From: JABWBD01 sp040768665 | GTDB taxonomy: Bacteria > Planctomycetota > Planctomycetia > Pirellulales > Thermoguttaceae | Direction of reading: 5' to 3' | Length of the DNA stretch: 64,000 bases | Assembly (NCBI GenBank): GCA_040768665.1 | Contig: JAXGMN010000042.1 | Span: 1 to 64,000 of the forward strand | Shown: positions 43,971 through 52,594 of the stretch, in pieces | How the letters are laid out: each line of letters begins with the position of its first letter | Position numbering within the stretch: position 1 is the stretch's first letter | Program-made: the position numbers and the translations under genes | The notes under the pieces: model-generated | The model's input: the letters and a program-made list of their open reading frames with translations, nothing else | Databases searched by the model: none | What the model was told of the DNA's origin: nothing

Positions 43971-45914
43971 TTACCTCGCGATCAGTCCCGGCAGATCGGC
44001 ACGCGGCAGCAGGTTTTCGGCCGCCTGCTGCTGCCCGTAGAGGAATTCCAGCTCCAGGAGTTGTTTCTCAATCAGGCTGTCGACAAAACTGGGAAGATAC
44101 CCGGTCGGCTGGAGCGACTCGCCGTTTCGATAATTGAAGATGTCGGTGATGATCACGTCGCTGTTGTTGTCCGGATCGACCCGCGAGACCTCGGAAATCT
44201 GCGTCACGACCCGCGAGCCGCCGGGCATCCGGCTGATATGCACGATGACGTCGAGCGCCGAAACGAGCTGCCGGTGGATCGAAGTGATCGGCAGGTCGGC
44301 CGCCATGAGCACCAGCACGTCGAGCCGTTCGATCACCTCGCGCGCACTGTTGGCGTGAACCGTCGTCATCGACCCGTCGTGGCCGGTGTTCATTGCCTGG
44401 ATCATGTCCAGGGCCTCCGGGCCGCGGCATTCGCCGACGATCACCCGGTCGGGCCGCATCCGCAGGGCGTTGCGAACGAGGTCGCGGATCGTGTATTCGC
44501 CCGTCCCCTCCACGTTCGGCGGCTTCGTTTCCAGCGAAACGACGTGCTCCTGGTGCAAGCGGAGTTCCATCGTGTCTTCGATGGTCACGATCCGTTCTTT
44601 GAACGGAATGAAACTGCTCAGCACGTTCAGCAAGGTTGTTTTGCCGGTGCCGGTGCCTCCGCTGACGAGGATGTTGCGACGGTCGATCACACATGCGCGC
44701 AGGAATGTGGCCGCCGCCCGGCTAATGCTCTCCAGCTCGATCAGATCGTCCATCTGCAAGCGCTGGATCGGGAATCGCCGCACCGTGAGACACGGGCCCT
44801 TGACTGCCAGGGGCGGGATCACGGCGTTGACGCGTGAGCCGTCGGGCAGCCTTGCGTCGACCAGCGGCTGGCTCTTGTCGATCCGGCGGCCCACCTGGGC
44901 GACGATCCGCTCGATGATCGCCTCGGTGACCTTATCGGAGATAAAACGCCGGCCCGACCGCTCGATCACGCCGCCGCGTTCCACGTAGATCTGGTCCTTG
45001 CCGACCACCATGATCTCCGTGACGCTCGGGGCCCGCAGCAGATCCTGCAGCGGCCCGAAACCGAAGATCGTGTCCTTCAGGTCCTTCTTGAGCGTCCGCA
45101 GGATCAGGTACTTTCGAAGTTCGTGGTGCAGGTGCGGCCGGACGAGGTGAAAGATCTCGTTGAAGCGGCTCTCGACCCGGTTGATCTGCTCGCTCACGTC
45201 GCGGCATTCGGCCAGGGTGAGCCGCTCGCGGACGAACTGCAAGAGGCCGTGGAGTTCTCCCTCGCGCTCCGGAACGAGCGTTGCCGGCACGTCGAACTCG
45301 TTCGATGTCAATGACGCCAGGTCGAAGTACTCCTCAGCGCCCGTTTCCATGATGATCTGGTTGACCAGGTGATCGCGGAGCGTCATCCCGGTGATCTCTT
45401 CGATCAGCGGTTCATTCTCCTTGCCGAAGACATTCAACTCGCGGCAGACGTCCTCGATGTTGTTCTCCAGGAGCAGGATGGTCTCGGTATCGCTCGTGCG
45501 GTTCGTTTCAAATTCGTAGAGATCGAGCCGCTCCAGCAGCTTGCGGTGAATCCGCAGCTCCAGATCCGCCATGATCGACCGGAGATGGGCTTCCAGCTCC
45601 GCCCGGGTGATCGTGGTCGCTTTCTCGGCCTCAAACGACAGAGTAAAGGGCCAGATCCGCACCTTCGTGCCGGGATCGAACACCGCCGACTGCCCACCGA
45701 GCACCTCCGTCTCGCCGACCACGCAACTGTTCAGGCCGAGGTTGTCCAGGTGCAACTTGCCGTCGAGAATGCGGACCGTGGCGTGGTGGCGAGAGACCAG
45801 CGGACTGGCAAGAACCACATTATTGCTCGGATCCCGCCCGATGGAGACCTCCGCTTCGGGCACGTCGACCATGCTCCGCCGGCTCTCGCTGATCTTGTTG
45901 TACCAGACTTTCAT
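43971..45914 (-). CDS. tadA: TadA/CpaF secretion ATPase with N-terminal FHA domain, 647 aa
   Basis: Residues 1-95 form a forkhead-associated domain: SIGRDPSN with G26-R27, SRHH at 41-44 and N62 are the residues that bind phosphothreonine peptides. After a helical linker, residues 270-630 are a CpaF/TadA-type ATPase: FGPLQDLL, DARLPDGSRVNAVIPP, Walker A GGTGTGKT at 419-426, EDTMELRLHQEH, and the RMRPDRVIVGECRGPEALDM Walker-B region. It powers pilus extrusion through TadB/TadC. Normal TadA proteins are about 370-480 residues and lack FHA. A second TadA without FHA is at 52595. The kinase-caspase gene in the same array could supply the phosphothreonine signal; that is inference. Confidence 0.93.
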   Translation of the reverse strand: MKVWYNKISESRRSMVDVPEAEVSIGRDPSNNVVLASPLVSRHHATVRILDGKLHLDNLGLNSCVVGETEVLGGQSAVFDPGTKVRIWPFTLSFEAEKATTITRAELEAHLRSIMADLELRIHRKLLERLDLYEFETNRTSDTETILLLENNIEDVCRELNVFGKENEPLIEEITGMTLRDHLVNQIIMETGAEEYFDLASLTSNEFDVPATLVPEREGELHGLLQFVRERLTLAECRDVSEQINRVESRFNEIFHLVRPHLHHELRKYLILRTLKKDLKDTIFGFGPLQDLLRAPSVTEIMVVGKDQIYVERGGVIERSGRRFISDKVTEAIIERIVAQVGRRIDKSQPLVDARLPDGSRVNAVIPPLAVKGPCLTVRRFPIQRLQMDDLIELESISRAAATFLRACVIDRRNILVSGGTGTGKTTLLNVLSSFIPFKERIVTIEDTMELRLHQEHVVSLETKPPNVEGTGEYTIRDLVRNALRMRPDRVIVGECRGPEALDMIQAMNTGHDGSMTTVHANSAREVIERLDVLVLMAADLPITSIHRQLVSALDVIVHISRMPGGSRVVTQISEVSRVDPDNNSDVIITDIFNYRNGESLQPTGYLPSFVDSLIEKQLLELEFLYGQQQAAENLLPRADLPGLIAR

Positions 45915-45931
45915 CGTAGCTCAACACTTGA

Positions 45932-45990
45932 CGTAGAGTGGATTTTAATCCACCCGGAAAACAAGGGGTGGATTGAAATCCACCCTACGG
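45932..45990. repeat. Tandem palindromes of GGTGGATT-AATCCACC type
   Basis: GTGGATTTTAATCCACCC and GGGGTGGATTGAAATCCACC occur 10 bases apart; each is a palindrome and the two together form a larger inverted repeat. A single unit with the same flanks is at 54913-54937. It splits the otherwise tight Tad operon between cpaB and the FHA-TadA gene and could terminate transcription or be a target of a small mobile palindrome. Confidence 0.75.
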
Positions 45991-46028
45991 CTGTTCGACT
46001 ATTGGCCGGCATATTCTCTTACAGCTCC

Positions 46029-46820
46029 TTACTTCGCGTTTTCACGTGGGTGCAACATGATCGCCAGCGGGCGGAAGCTTGTCATCTCGACCATCTTCAG
46101 CAGTTTCGCCGCGCGCGGCTCGAGCATCCCATTCTCGACCCGGACGAGAATCGTCATCACGTTTTCCTGGACCTGCGGAATACGGGCGGCACGCATCACG
46201 TCGGCGCTGCCGAGGCGGTTGCCCAGCGAAAGCACCTTGAACGGCCCGATGATCTCCACTCCGTCGTCCGGCTGCCGGCCGTCTGCCTGCCGATCTTCAG
46301 GCGTCGGAGCGGGTTTCTCCCCGTCCGCGGCCGGCGGCGGGGCGAGTGTCGGAATGGCCGCTTTCGGGTTGGTCGCAACGAACGAAACCAGGTCGCCCGG
46401 ATTCACCAGCGCCGGAACGAACGTCCGCGTATCGACTGGTATTCCAACCGCCCGCTCCTCCCCTCTCCCATCGACCCCGTCACCGAAGCGGAGGTCGAGC
46501 GGGGGCGTCTTAAGATCGTCCTGCAGCAGGAGCGACCCGCCGGTCAGCGTCCGCCAGACATTCATGCCGACGACCGTCTTCCGATCGCCGAAGAGCACGG
46601 CGAACTGGTCGAGATTCCCGACCGACTGGGCCGGCACGAAGACCGGTTCGAGGTGGTCGTCCAACAGCCGGTCGCCCCGCTCGACCGTCACATTGGGGCG
46701 GATCCCGATGTACGCCACGGTTTCGATGTCTCGCGAGCGGCTGTGAAGGTAGGCCCAGTTAAACGCCGCGCCCGCCAGGCCAAGCCCGACCGCGATAATG
46801 AGGCCCTGGATGCCTTTCAT
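46029..46820 (-). CDS. cpaB: Tad pilus assembly protein CpaB/RcpC, 263 aa
   Basis: An N-terminal membrane anchor (GIQGLIIAVGLGLAGAAFNW) is followed by a SAF domain (NVTVERGDRLLDDHLEPVFV, then GMNVWRTLTGGSLLLQDDL) and an RcpC-type domain with GIPVDTRTFVPALVNPGDLV, GDLVSFVATNP and a late EIIGPFKVLSLGNRL. CpaB helps secretin or pore assembly in the periplasm. It overlaps the preceding gene by four bases (ATGA), showing translational coupling. In most Tad operons cpaB is next to the secretin gene cpaC; here the following gene is FHA-tadA and no secretin is visible. Confidence 0.88.
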   Translation of the reverse strand: MKGIQGLIIAVGLGLAGAAFNWAYLHSRSRDIETVAYIGIRPNVTVERGDRLLDDHLEPVFVPAQSVGNLDQFAVLFGDRKTVVGMNVWRTLTGGSLLLQDDLKTPPLDLRFGDGVDGRGEERAVGIPVDTRTFVPALVNPGDLVSFVATNPKAAIPTLAPPPAADGEKPAPTPEDRQADGRQPDDGVEIIGPFKVLSLGNRLGSADVMRAARIPQVQENVMTILVRVENGMLEPRAAKLLKMVEMTSFRPLAIMLHPRENAK

Positions 46821-47734
46821 CGATGTTCCTCAACCGGTGCTCTTGCGGCCGATACCACGAGAAGCCCTTCGAGCCGACCGTCCGCCCGCGGGCCGAACTG
46901 CACGTCAATCGTTGTCTCTTTCTTTTCCCCGCCACTGCGAGCGCGGAGATGCCACGACGAGCCGTTGCGGCGCCAACTTCCGGCGGCCCAGCCCTGGTCG
47001 TGGAACCACGCGTCGAAAAAGTCTTTCCAATCGTCGGCTTCCTGCGGGCCTTGGAAGGCAACCGCGGCCCCGCCGTCAGTGGCTCGGATGTTGAGCGTCT
47101 GCGTAGCACCGGGGGGGAGCCCGAGGTTTGACAGACCCGGAAATGGCTCGCCGCCGCCTCCCGAACAGGAGAACGTGTAGAATGTCCATTCGTCCTTGCC
47201 CGCCGGAAGCCCTAATCCCCAGGTTACCACGCGTTGGGTCGTCGCGGCAAGTTGAGTCCCCCCAGGGGCTTCCGTGCGCGATGAACCCCGGAGGATTCCG
47301 GCCACCATCGGGAAGGGGCCGCCGAACTGGTGCACCTGCCACGCGCCGGGCTGCTCCAGTATGGGTTTCTCGCGGCTGAGCCGGTCGAGAAGCTTCTGCT
47401 CGGCGGGAGTCGCTGGTTCGTCGGGGATCGTCGACTGCCGCGTCAGGGCTGCCGCGACGGTCCGCAACTCGGCCAACGCCCGCTCCGCGTTTCCCTGCAT
47501 CGAGCGCCGCGACATGGCCCAAGACTGATTGCCGAATTCAATCGAGTGGGGTACCGACGGATTGGCAAACCAGTCGGCAGCGGGCGGCCGGGCAGCCGGT
47601 GGCGATGCATCCTCCGACCACCACAGGAGCACCTGACGGCCGAAGCCAAGGCCGGCGACGATAATGATGGCCGAGACCAGGCAATTCGTAGTCCAGGCCG
47701 TGACGCGGCGCGCGACGGTCCCGAACCCCGACAA
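46817..47734 (-). CDS. Membrane-anchored protein of Tad locus, unknown function, 305 aa
   Basis: One N-terminal transmembrane helix (CLVSAIIIVAGLGFGRQVLLW) precedes an exported region of about 260 residues rich in Pro, Ala and Gly. Segments such as ADWFANPSVPHSIEFGNQSW, SMQGNAERALAELRTVAAAL and WKDFFDAWFHDQGWAAGSWR show no family I recognise. Its stop overlaps the cpaB start (ATGA), so it belongs to the pilus operon and may be a lineage-specific assembly factor. Start ATG 47734 gives a short basic N-terminus, fitting an anchored periplasmic protein. It follows the TadE-like gene by 90 bases. Confidence 0.8.
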   Translation of the reverse strand: MSGFGTVARRVTAWTTNCLVSAIIIVAGLGFGRQVLLWWSEDASPPAARPPAADWFANPSVPHSIEFGNQSWAMSRRSMQGNAERALAELRTVAAALTRQSTIPDEPATPAEQKLLDRLSREKPILEQPGAWQVHQFGGPFPMVAGILRGSSRTEAPGGTQLAATTQRVVTWGLGLPAGKDEWTFYTFSCSGGGGEPFPGLSNLGLPPGATQTLNIRATDGGAAVAFQGPQEADDWKDFFDAWFHDQGWAAGSWRRNGSSWHLRARSGGEKKETTIDVQFGPRADGRLEGLLVVSAARAPVEEHR

Positions 47735-47824
47735 ACCGGCCGTGGCCGGCCGCGGTTCATCCGATAGTCCTGATCCGAGTGCGGTTTTTGCGGGATCTGT
47801 GTTGTCCGTCGTGACTAATCCAGG

Positions 47825-48856
47825 CTAGAGGGTAGCTCGGAACCGGTTCAGCGTGTTGATCTTATCCTCAAGCGCTGCAATCTCGGCCTGCATCGCCGCA
47901 ATCTCGGCCGCACTTGGCGGAGGTGTGGCGTTGATCAGATCGTTCAACTCGTCGATCACGGCCTCATAGAGATCGATGAACGCATCGGTCATCGTCAAAG
48001 CAACGCCTCGGTCCCGATTGCCGCCCGGCTGCCCGTAGATCCGCTCAATCAAATCGTCGACCAGGGGCCGAACATCGCTATGGTCGAGCCCGCAATAATG
48101 GGCGAGCGTGGGATGAAAATCGGGCACGCTGCCGATCCGTCTGCGAAATCGCGGCGAATAGGAAAAACGCTGGGTATACGTCCGGAACTCGTCGTCCCGA
48201 TCCAACGGAAAAAGGTCCGGCCGGAATGGCGCATAGTAGATCGCGATCACCGCGTTGACGTAGGCGGTGACCAGCCCCGGATCCGATGCCGGAAAACCAT
48301 AGATTACCGGGATCCGCCGGTAATCGTTCCAAGGAATGCTGGTCCCCATCGCAGGCCAGTTCATCCGCTGGAATTGCCATTTGTTGTCCAGCAGATCGGT
48401 ATGCGCATGCAAATCATAATTGCCCAGCGTGGCCAGCATCGGAAAAGGCCGGCCCATGTGCGCGTTGCCGCGCAGAAACCCTCGCGTCGGATCGAGCAGC
48501 TCATGGTTGACGATGCCGCCGAAGGGCAGCGACGGCCCTCTCGCCACGGGCAGGTTCACAGCCGGCAGGTCCAACCCGGGCGCATCGGCAGCCCCACCGG
48601 CCCCCATGGCTCCCGGGACGGGCCAGTAGTCCGGGCGTGGGTTGTGATCGGAATCCGGATCGCGAGGCCAGCGACTCGACCAGACGGCGTGCCGCGCCAC
48701 CGTCAGGCCGCGGACCTTCCAGGCAGCCACCGTCCCGAAATTCACCATCAGCGCCATGACCATCAGCAACAAGGGCAGCACCAGGACCATTTCGAGCGTC
48801 GATAAACCACGACGGCGCCGCGGCGGCGCCCGGTGTGCTCGTTGGATTTGCGCCAT
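47825..48856 (-). CDS. TadE-like pseudopilin, 343 aa
   Basis: The N-terminus is basic (RAPPRRRRG) and then reads LSTLEMVLVLPLLLMVMALM, the TadE-type hydrophobic stretch with Glu at position five after the Gly, expected to be cleaved by prepilin peptidase. The remainder is long for TadE (usual 150-200): it includes SSRWPRDPDSD, GNYDLHAHTDLLDNKWQFQR and a C-terminal coiled-coil AEIAAMQAEIAALEDKINTL. Minor pseudopilins of this kind prime or regulate Flp pilus assembly. It is 12 bases downstream of the TadG-like gene. Confidence 0.85.
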   Translation of the reverse strand: MAQIQRAHRAPPRRRRGLSTLEMVLVLPLLLMVMALMVNFGTVAAWKVRGLTVARHAVWSSRWPRDPDSDHNPRPDYWPVPGAMGAGGAADAPGLDLPAVNLPVARGPSLPFGGIVNHELLDPTRGFLRGNAHMGRPFPMLATLGNYDLHAHTDLLDNKWQFQRMNWPAMGTSIPWNDYRRIPVIYGFPASDPGLVTAYVNAVIAIYYAPFRPDLFPLDRDDEFRTYTQRFSYSPRFRRRIGSVPDFHPTLAHYCGLDHSDVRPLVDDLIERIYGQPGGNRDRGVALTMTDAFIDLYEAVIDELNDLINATPPPSAAEIAAMQAEIAALEDKINTLNRFRATL

Positions 48857-48868
48857 CGTCGTGGTCCC

Positions 48869-50416
48869 CTAGTGCGTGCTGATCCTGCCGATGTCCGCGG
48901 TACTCATACTTCCCAGGCGCGGAAGATGGATTCCGGCAGCGGCAAACTCCGGTAACGCCGGCGGCGTCTGCAGGATTTGAGCCAGGTTGGCCTGTGTCGT
49001 CGGAACGATCTGAGCGGACCAGTGTTGGTTGACCAGGTCCCAATCCGTCTTGGTGTGATGCTGCCGGTGGACGAACCAGCGTCCCTCTTCGGGATCCGGC
49101 GGCGCCGGCGGGTCGGTTCCCGGTGGCGGTGGCAACGGCGGGAAATCGCCCGGCATGCCTCCAATCGGATCATCCGGGGCCGACGGAACATGGTAGCACC
49201 ACTGGAGCCGCCGATGCGGCACGAACACACGGACCTCGGCGTAGGCTACCGAGTCGCCTTCGATCGGATCATGAAACAACCCTGGCAGAATCGCCGGCAG
49301 TTCGCGCCAGTAGACAACACCCAAATACGTGAAGTGCCGTTCCAGGTAGGCGTTTCGGCCCAAAGCCTCGTCTTCTTCCGTGCGGATGACGTGGGGCAGA
49401 TTCGTATACGGGTATTCCGTCTCGAGCAACTGCTCGAGCTGTCCGCAGGTAAACCGCCGCCAGAGCGTGCCAAACCGCGACATCTTGGCCTCGTTGTCGA
49501 AAAACGCCAGCGTCTGGTCGTTCCAATTCATGGTATGGTGCGACCAGCGGCCTCCCCACTCGATCCCCAGGTACCGTCTCGCGAAGTGCCGCCGCTGCTG
49601 CCGGGCGGTGCTCAACGCCGAGGCAGATCCGGTCACTGCACCGACGAGCGGATCCATCGCCGGCATTGTCTGGTTGCTCAGTTCGTTTGCGCCGACAAGC
49701 GTCACGTCCGTGCGCCAAAGGGCACCGACCATCGGGCCGCGGCGGTTCTGGGGCACTCCGTTCCGCTCGGCCACCTCCTGGGCGGCCATCTGGGCGATCA
49801 CCGGATAGGTCTGGACCACCGCCCGCTGGAACTCCGGAATCATTTCCGCCCGCAAGATCTCCTCGAGGACCGGCAGGACCCGCTCGCTCACCGCGGCCGC
49901 CCACTCGCTGAACGCGCGGACCAACTCCTGCTCCAGCGGCACCTTGGCCGTAATGGCCGGTCCCAATCTTTCGAACTTGGGAAAACTCGAACGGCCGAAC
50001 TTCGGAGCCTCCTTCGCCCACGCCTCGAGAATCTCCGGCACATAGCGCTCGGCGTTGCGGTCGCGAGCTTCCCGCATGAACGCCGTCAAGGCGAACGCGT
50101 CGAACAACAAGTGATTGGAGAACGCCAACGTGTTCATGCCGCGGGCCATCACGGTCCCGCCCGAGTAGGCTGCCGCGTCGGCAGCGTTCTGCATGCGGAT
50201 CTTCCCGTCGACGTGCCGCCCGACGTTCATCCCCATCCCCAGCAGCATCGTCAGAAGCATCACTGCAAAGACGCTGACAATGCTGATCGTCCCCTGCTGA
50301 TCGCGGTGCACGCGGCGAACAAAAGCGTAAACCACCGGCGACCAAATCGTGAGGACAGACCTTTCTGGCTCTCGACCCTCGACTCGCGACTCTCGACTAA
50401 TACAAGTAGTAGTCAT
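48869..50416 (-). CDS. TadG-like pilus protein, 515 aa
   Basis: The segment RDQQGTISIVSVFAVMLLTM with LLGMGMNVGRHVDGKIRMQN and AADAAAYSGGTVMARGMN is a TadG/TadE-type N-terminal domain (putative Flp pilus-assembly membrane protein). The following 440 residues include EQELVRAFSEWAAAVSERVL, RARYLGIEWGGRW-like text near FARRYLGIEWGGRWSHHTM, and a proline-rich region PPLPPPPGTDPPAPPDPEEG before the C-terminus. It probably sits in the inner membrane with a large periplasmic part. It overlaps the preceding TadE-like gene by 20 bases; a start further in, close to the RRVHRDQQG segment, is possible. Confidence 0.82.
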   Translation of the reverse strand: MTTTCISRESRVEGREPERSVLTIWSPVVYAFVRRVHRDQQGTISIVSVFAVMLLTMLLGMGMNVGRHVDGKIRMQNAADAAAYSGGTVMARGMNTLAFSNHLLFDAFALTAFMREARDRNAERYVPEILEAWAKEAPKFGRSSFPKFERLGPAITAKVPLEQELVRAFSEWAAAVSERVLPVLEEILRAEMIPEFQRAVVQTYPVIAQMAAQEVAERNGVPQNRRGPMVGALWRTDVTLVGANELSNQTMPAMDPLVGAVTGSASALSTARQQRRHFARRYLGIEWGGRWSHHTMNWNDQTLAFFDNEAKMSRFGTLWRRFTCGQLEQLLETEYPYTNLPHVIRTEEDEALGRNAYLERHFTYLGVVYWRELPAILPGLFHDPIEGDSVAYAEVRVFVPHRRLQWCYHVPSAPDDPIGGMPGDFPPLPPPPGTDPPAPPDPEEGRWFVHRQHHTKTDWDLVNQHWSAQIVPTTQANLAQILQTPPALPEFAAAGIHLPRLGSMSTADIGRISTH

Positions 50417-51407
50417 ACGGCTTCACCGATTTTTCGCCCTCGTTGCCCAATGTGGCCGAGGCGGTGAGTTCATAGGTGTAAACGTTGCCGGTCCGACGGA
50501 TTTTGGCGGCGACCTCGTCCGGCCTGCCGTCGGGCCGCGCGACCCGTCGCGCCAGAAACCTCCCCGGACCGGGCAGAAGGGCCATGTGGTGCCTGACGGT
50601 CACCGTGATCGGGTCCTGCCACCCGAGCTCTCGCCCATACCAGAGTGCAGCGTCGAACTCGGGAACCGTGTTGCCTGGCCGTATCGGCTCGTGCTGGTTC
50701 GGATACGGCACCAGCGGCGGCTCCGCGTTGGAATGGAAGAATCGCACTTCCACGACGGTCGCAGCCGAGGCATACGCAAGCTTGTTTCGCATGCGGCGAG
50801 AGATCGCGGGATTGCTTGCCGAACGCGGCGCCAGGGCCCGATAAGCCTGTTCCATCAAGCTCACGCCCGCCAGTCCTTGCCCGGACAGCGAGAAGCCAAG
50901 ATCGCGCGACGGACAGATCGGCATGCAAGCCATGTAGGCGGCCGAGGCGATCTTCTGCCGCTTGGGACCGTCCAGAAGAAGATAACTCAATCCGCCTTCC
51001 GTCGGCCCGTAGCCGGAATCGCTGGGATCGACAATGGGAAATACCTGGTCGGTGACTTCCGGGTCGAGCACGTATTGCGCGACACAATTCTCGAGTTCCG
51101 TTCCCACCGCGGCCGGAATCCAGACGATCGCCGCGCGTGCCGCGACAAACGCCGCGTAGTGAACCACGACCGTACCGATCATCACCTGGCTTACCTGGAT
51201 AATGAACAGGATGATCATCACGAAAAACGGCAGCGTTAGGACGAAACTCAGGCTCTGGGCCGCACCGCCTTGGTCCGCGTGCAGGCGGCGAAGCCGGCCG
51301 AACCGCAGACGCAAACCGTCCAGGCGCACGACGATGGCCAGCAGAAGCGCCGACGCCGCCAGCAAGGCCGCCCAAGGCAGGCAGTCGAGGAGCACTGCAC
51401 GACCCAT
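50397..51407 (-). CDS. TadE-like protein with extra membrane helix, 336 aa
   Basis: An N-terminal helix (LLDCLPWAALLAASALLLAIVV) is followed by HADQGGAAQSLSFVLTLPFF and VMIILFIIQVSQVMIGTVVV, a TadE-type segment preceded by the QGG processing-like site, then HYAAFVAARAAIVWIPAAVG. The exported part of about 230 residues has no recognised domain. A hydrophobic helix ahead of the pseudopilin signal is unusual and may alter processing. It is 13 bases after the prepilin peptidase gene and overlaps the TadG-like gene, consistent with one operon. Confidence 0.82.
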   Translation of the reverse strand: MGRAVLLDCLPWAALLAASALLLAIVVRLDGLRLRFGRLRRLHADQGGAAQSLSFVLTLPFFVMIILFIIQVSQVMIGTVVVHYAAFVAARAAIVWIPAAVGTELENCVAQYVLDPEVTDQVFPIVDPSDSGYGPTEGGLSYLLLDGPKRQKIASAAYMACMPICPSRDLGFSLSGQGLAGVSLMEQAYRALAPRSASNPAISRRMRNKLAYASAATVVEVRFFHSNAEPPLVPYPNQHEPIRPGNTVPEFDAALWYGRELGWQDPITVTVRHHMALLPGPGRFLARRVARPDGRPDEVAAKIRRTGNVYTYELTASATLGNEGEKSVKPYDYYLY

Positions 51408-51420
51408 TGTTCGACCTTTC

Positions 51421-51993
51421 CTACAGGAGTCTCTCGACCAGTGCGAACTGCACCACCAGTGCGGCGGCCAGCGCGCTGGGCGCCAGATGCAGCGGCGGTT
51501 GCAGTTGCGCTCGCTCCTGGGGCGTCAGCGGACTGAACCGCCCCAGCCGCAACGTCCAAAACAGGTGTCTCGCTGCGCGGACCCGCAACCGGACCGCCCC
51601 GACCCGCCATACCAGGAGGATCAACGCCACGCACCCACCGATGACAAATGTCCAGAGCATGATCTCGATTCCTCGCTCCGGGCCGGCGACCGCTCCGACC
51701 ATGGCCATCAGTTTGACGTCGCCCCCTCCGACTTGAAAGAACACATAGCACGCCAGGAGCACGAATCCACAAATCAGGAACCCGACGAAACTGGCCGCCA
51801 CGCCGATCCAGCCCAACGCGGCCAACCGCTCCGGATCCGCCGTCTCGGCAAGCACAAGCACATCGCCCCCGGCGTTCAGACCCCACGCAACCAGGATGCC
51901 GGTGTACGTCGTCCAGTTATAGATTTGCTTCCGCGCCAGGTCGGTGGCCGTGGCGATCACCAGCAAGGCCAGCAGCAGGACCGTGCCGATCAT
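51421..51993 (-). CDS. cpaA: Prepilin peptidase CpaA/TadV, 190 aa
   Basis: A six-helix membrane aspartyl protease. The two catalytic aspartates are D18 in ATATDLARKQI and D92 in FQVGGGDVKLMA, the standard pair of CpaA/TadV enzymes (short type IV prepilin peptidases lacking the N-terminal methylase domain). It should cut the leaders of the Flp pilins at 52006 and 52261, of the TadE/TadG-like proteins, and possibly of the four DUF1559 proteins at 8.6-21.5 kb. It lies 12 bases downstream of the pilin gene. Confidence 0.93.
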   Translation of the reverse strand: MIGTVLLLALLVIATATDLARKQIYNWTTYTGILVAWGLNAGGDVLVLAETADPERLAALGWIGVAASFVGFLICGFVLLACYVFFQVGGGDVKLMAMVGAVAGPERGIEIMLWTFVIGGCVALILLVWRVGAVRLRVRAARHLFWTLRLGRFSPLTPQERAQLQPPLHLAPSALAAALVVQFALVERLL

Positions 51994-52005
51994 GGTGAAA
52001 AGCGG

Positions 52006-52209
52006 CTACTGGGTGGCGTTCTGTCGCTCGGTCTCCAGGTCCGTCAACCCTTGATCGAAATAGCCCTTCACGCGCGGCCAGCCGACCTTGAGCAGAAAGA
52101 TCAAGATCGGCAGCGCGATGGCCCCGATGATCAGGATCGTCTCCAGGCTCACAGCCCCTCGTTGGTCCCGATGGACCTTCTTCAACAGGCTCCAAATGGA
52201 CGTTTTCAT
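52006..52209 (-). CDS. Flp-type major pilin candidate, 67 aa
   Basis: The leader MKTSIWSLLKKVHRDQRG ends in Gly followed by AVSLETILIIGAIALPILIF, giving Glu at position five of the mature protein as in Flp pilins. The mature peptide of about 49 residues continues LLKVGWPRVKGYFDQGL. Flp pilins are normally 50-70 residues, so the length fits. The VHRDQRG leader sequence matches the VHRDQQG before the hydrophobic segment of the TadG-like protein, suggesting shared processing. It is upstream of cpaA by 12 bases. Confidence 0.85.
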   Translation of the reverse strand: MKTSIWSLLKKVHRDQRGAVSLETILIIGAIALPILIFLLKVGWPRVKGYFDQGLTDLETERQNATQ

Positions 52210-52260
52210 AGGCTCAAGTCTCGCTACTGAACGGCTCTCGCTCTGTTCTCATTCTACTCG

Positions 52261-52479
52261 CTACATGAACGGCCAGGACACCAGGACGCAGACCATCTCG
52301 TACGCCAGGAGGATGATCCGCGGTCCGGCCCACATGATGAACACGATCATCGGCAGCACGACCCCCAGCACCAACACGTAGTCGAGCGATGCGACACCCG
52401 CCCGCCGGTGCCGGCCCCGTGATTGTAGCCAGTGCGGGGCCTGCGCGGGCGGGCGAAGTGATCGCGGAACGAACTGCAT
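52261..52479 (-). CDS. Second Flp-pilin-like protein, 72 aa
   Basis: A long basic leader (SLRPPAQAPHWLQSRGRHRR) is followed by AGVASLDYVLVLGVVLPMIV, a pilin-like hydrophobic segment that has Asp rather than Glu at position five if cleavage is after AG or GV. The mature end IMWAGPRIILLAYEMVCVLV is very hydrophobic. It resembles minor Flp pilins encoded next to the major pilin. The weakly conserved processing site makes its status less certain than that of the gene at 52006, from which it is separated by 51 bases. Confidence 0.65.
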   Translation of the reverse strand: MQFVPRSLRPPAQAPHWLQSRGRHRRAGVASLDYVLVLGVVLPMIVFIMWAGPRIILLAYEMVCVLVSWPFM

Positions 52480-52594
52480 CGCGGTATCCCTCCTCTACCC
52501 CCTCGCTAGGGCACCCAACTCAGGGAACGCACATCTGCCGCTGCAATCTTAGACCTCTGCCCCGAAGACGCCGTTCCAAGGGATTCTCGCTACT

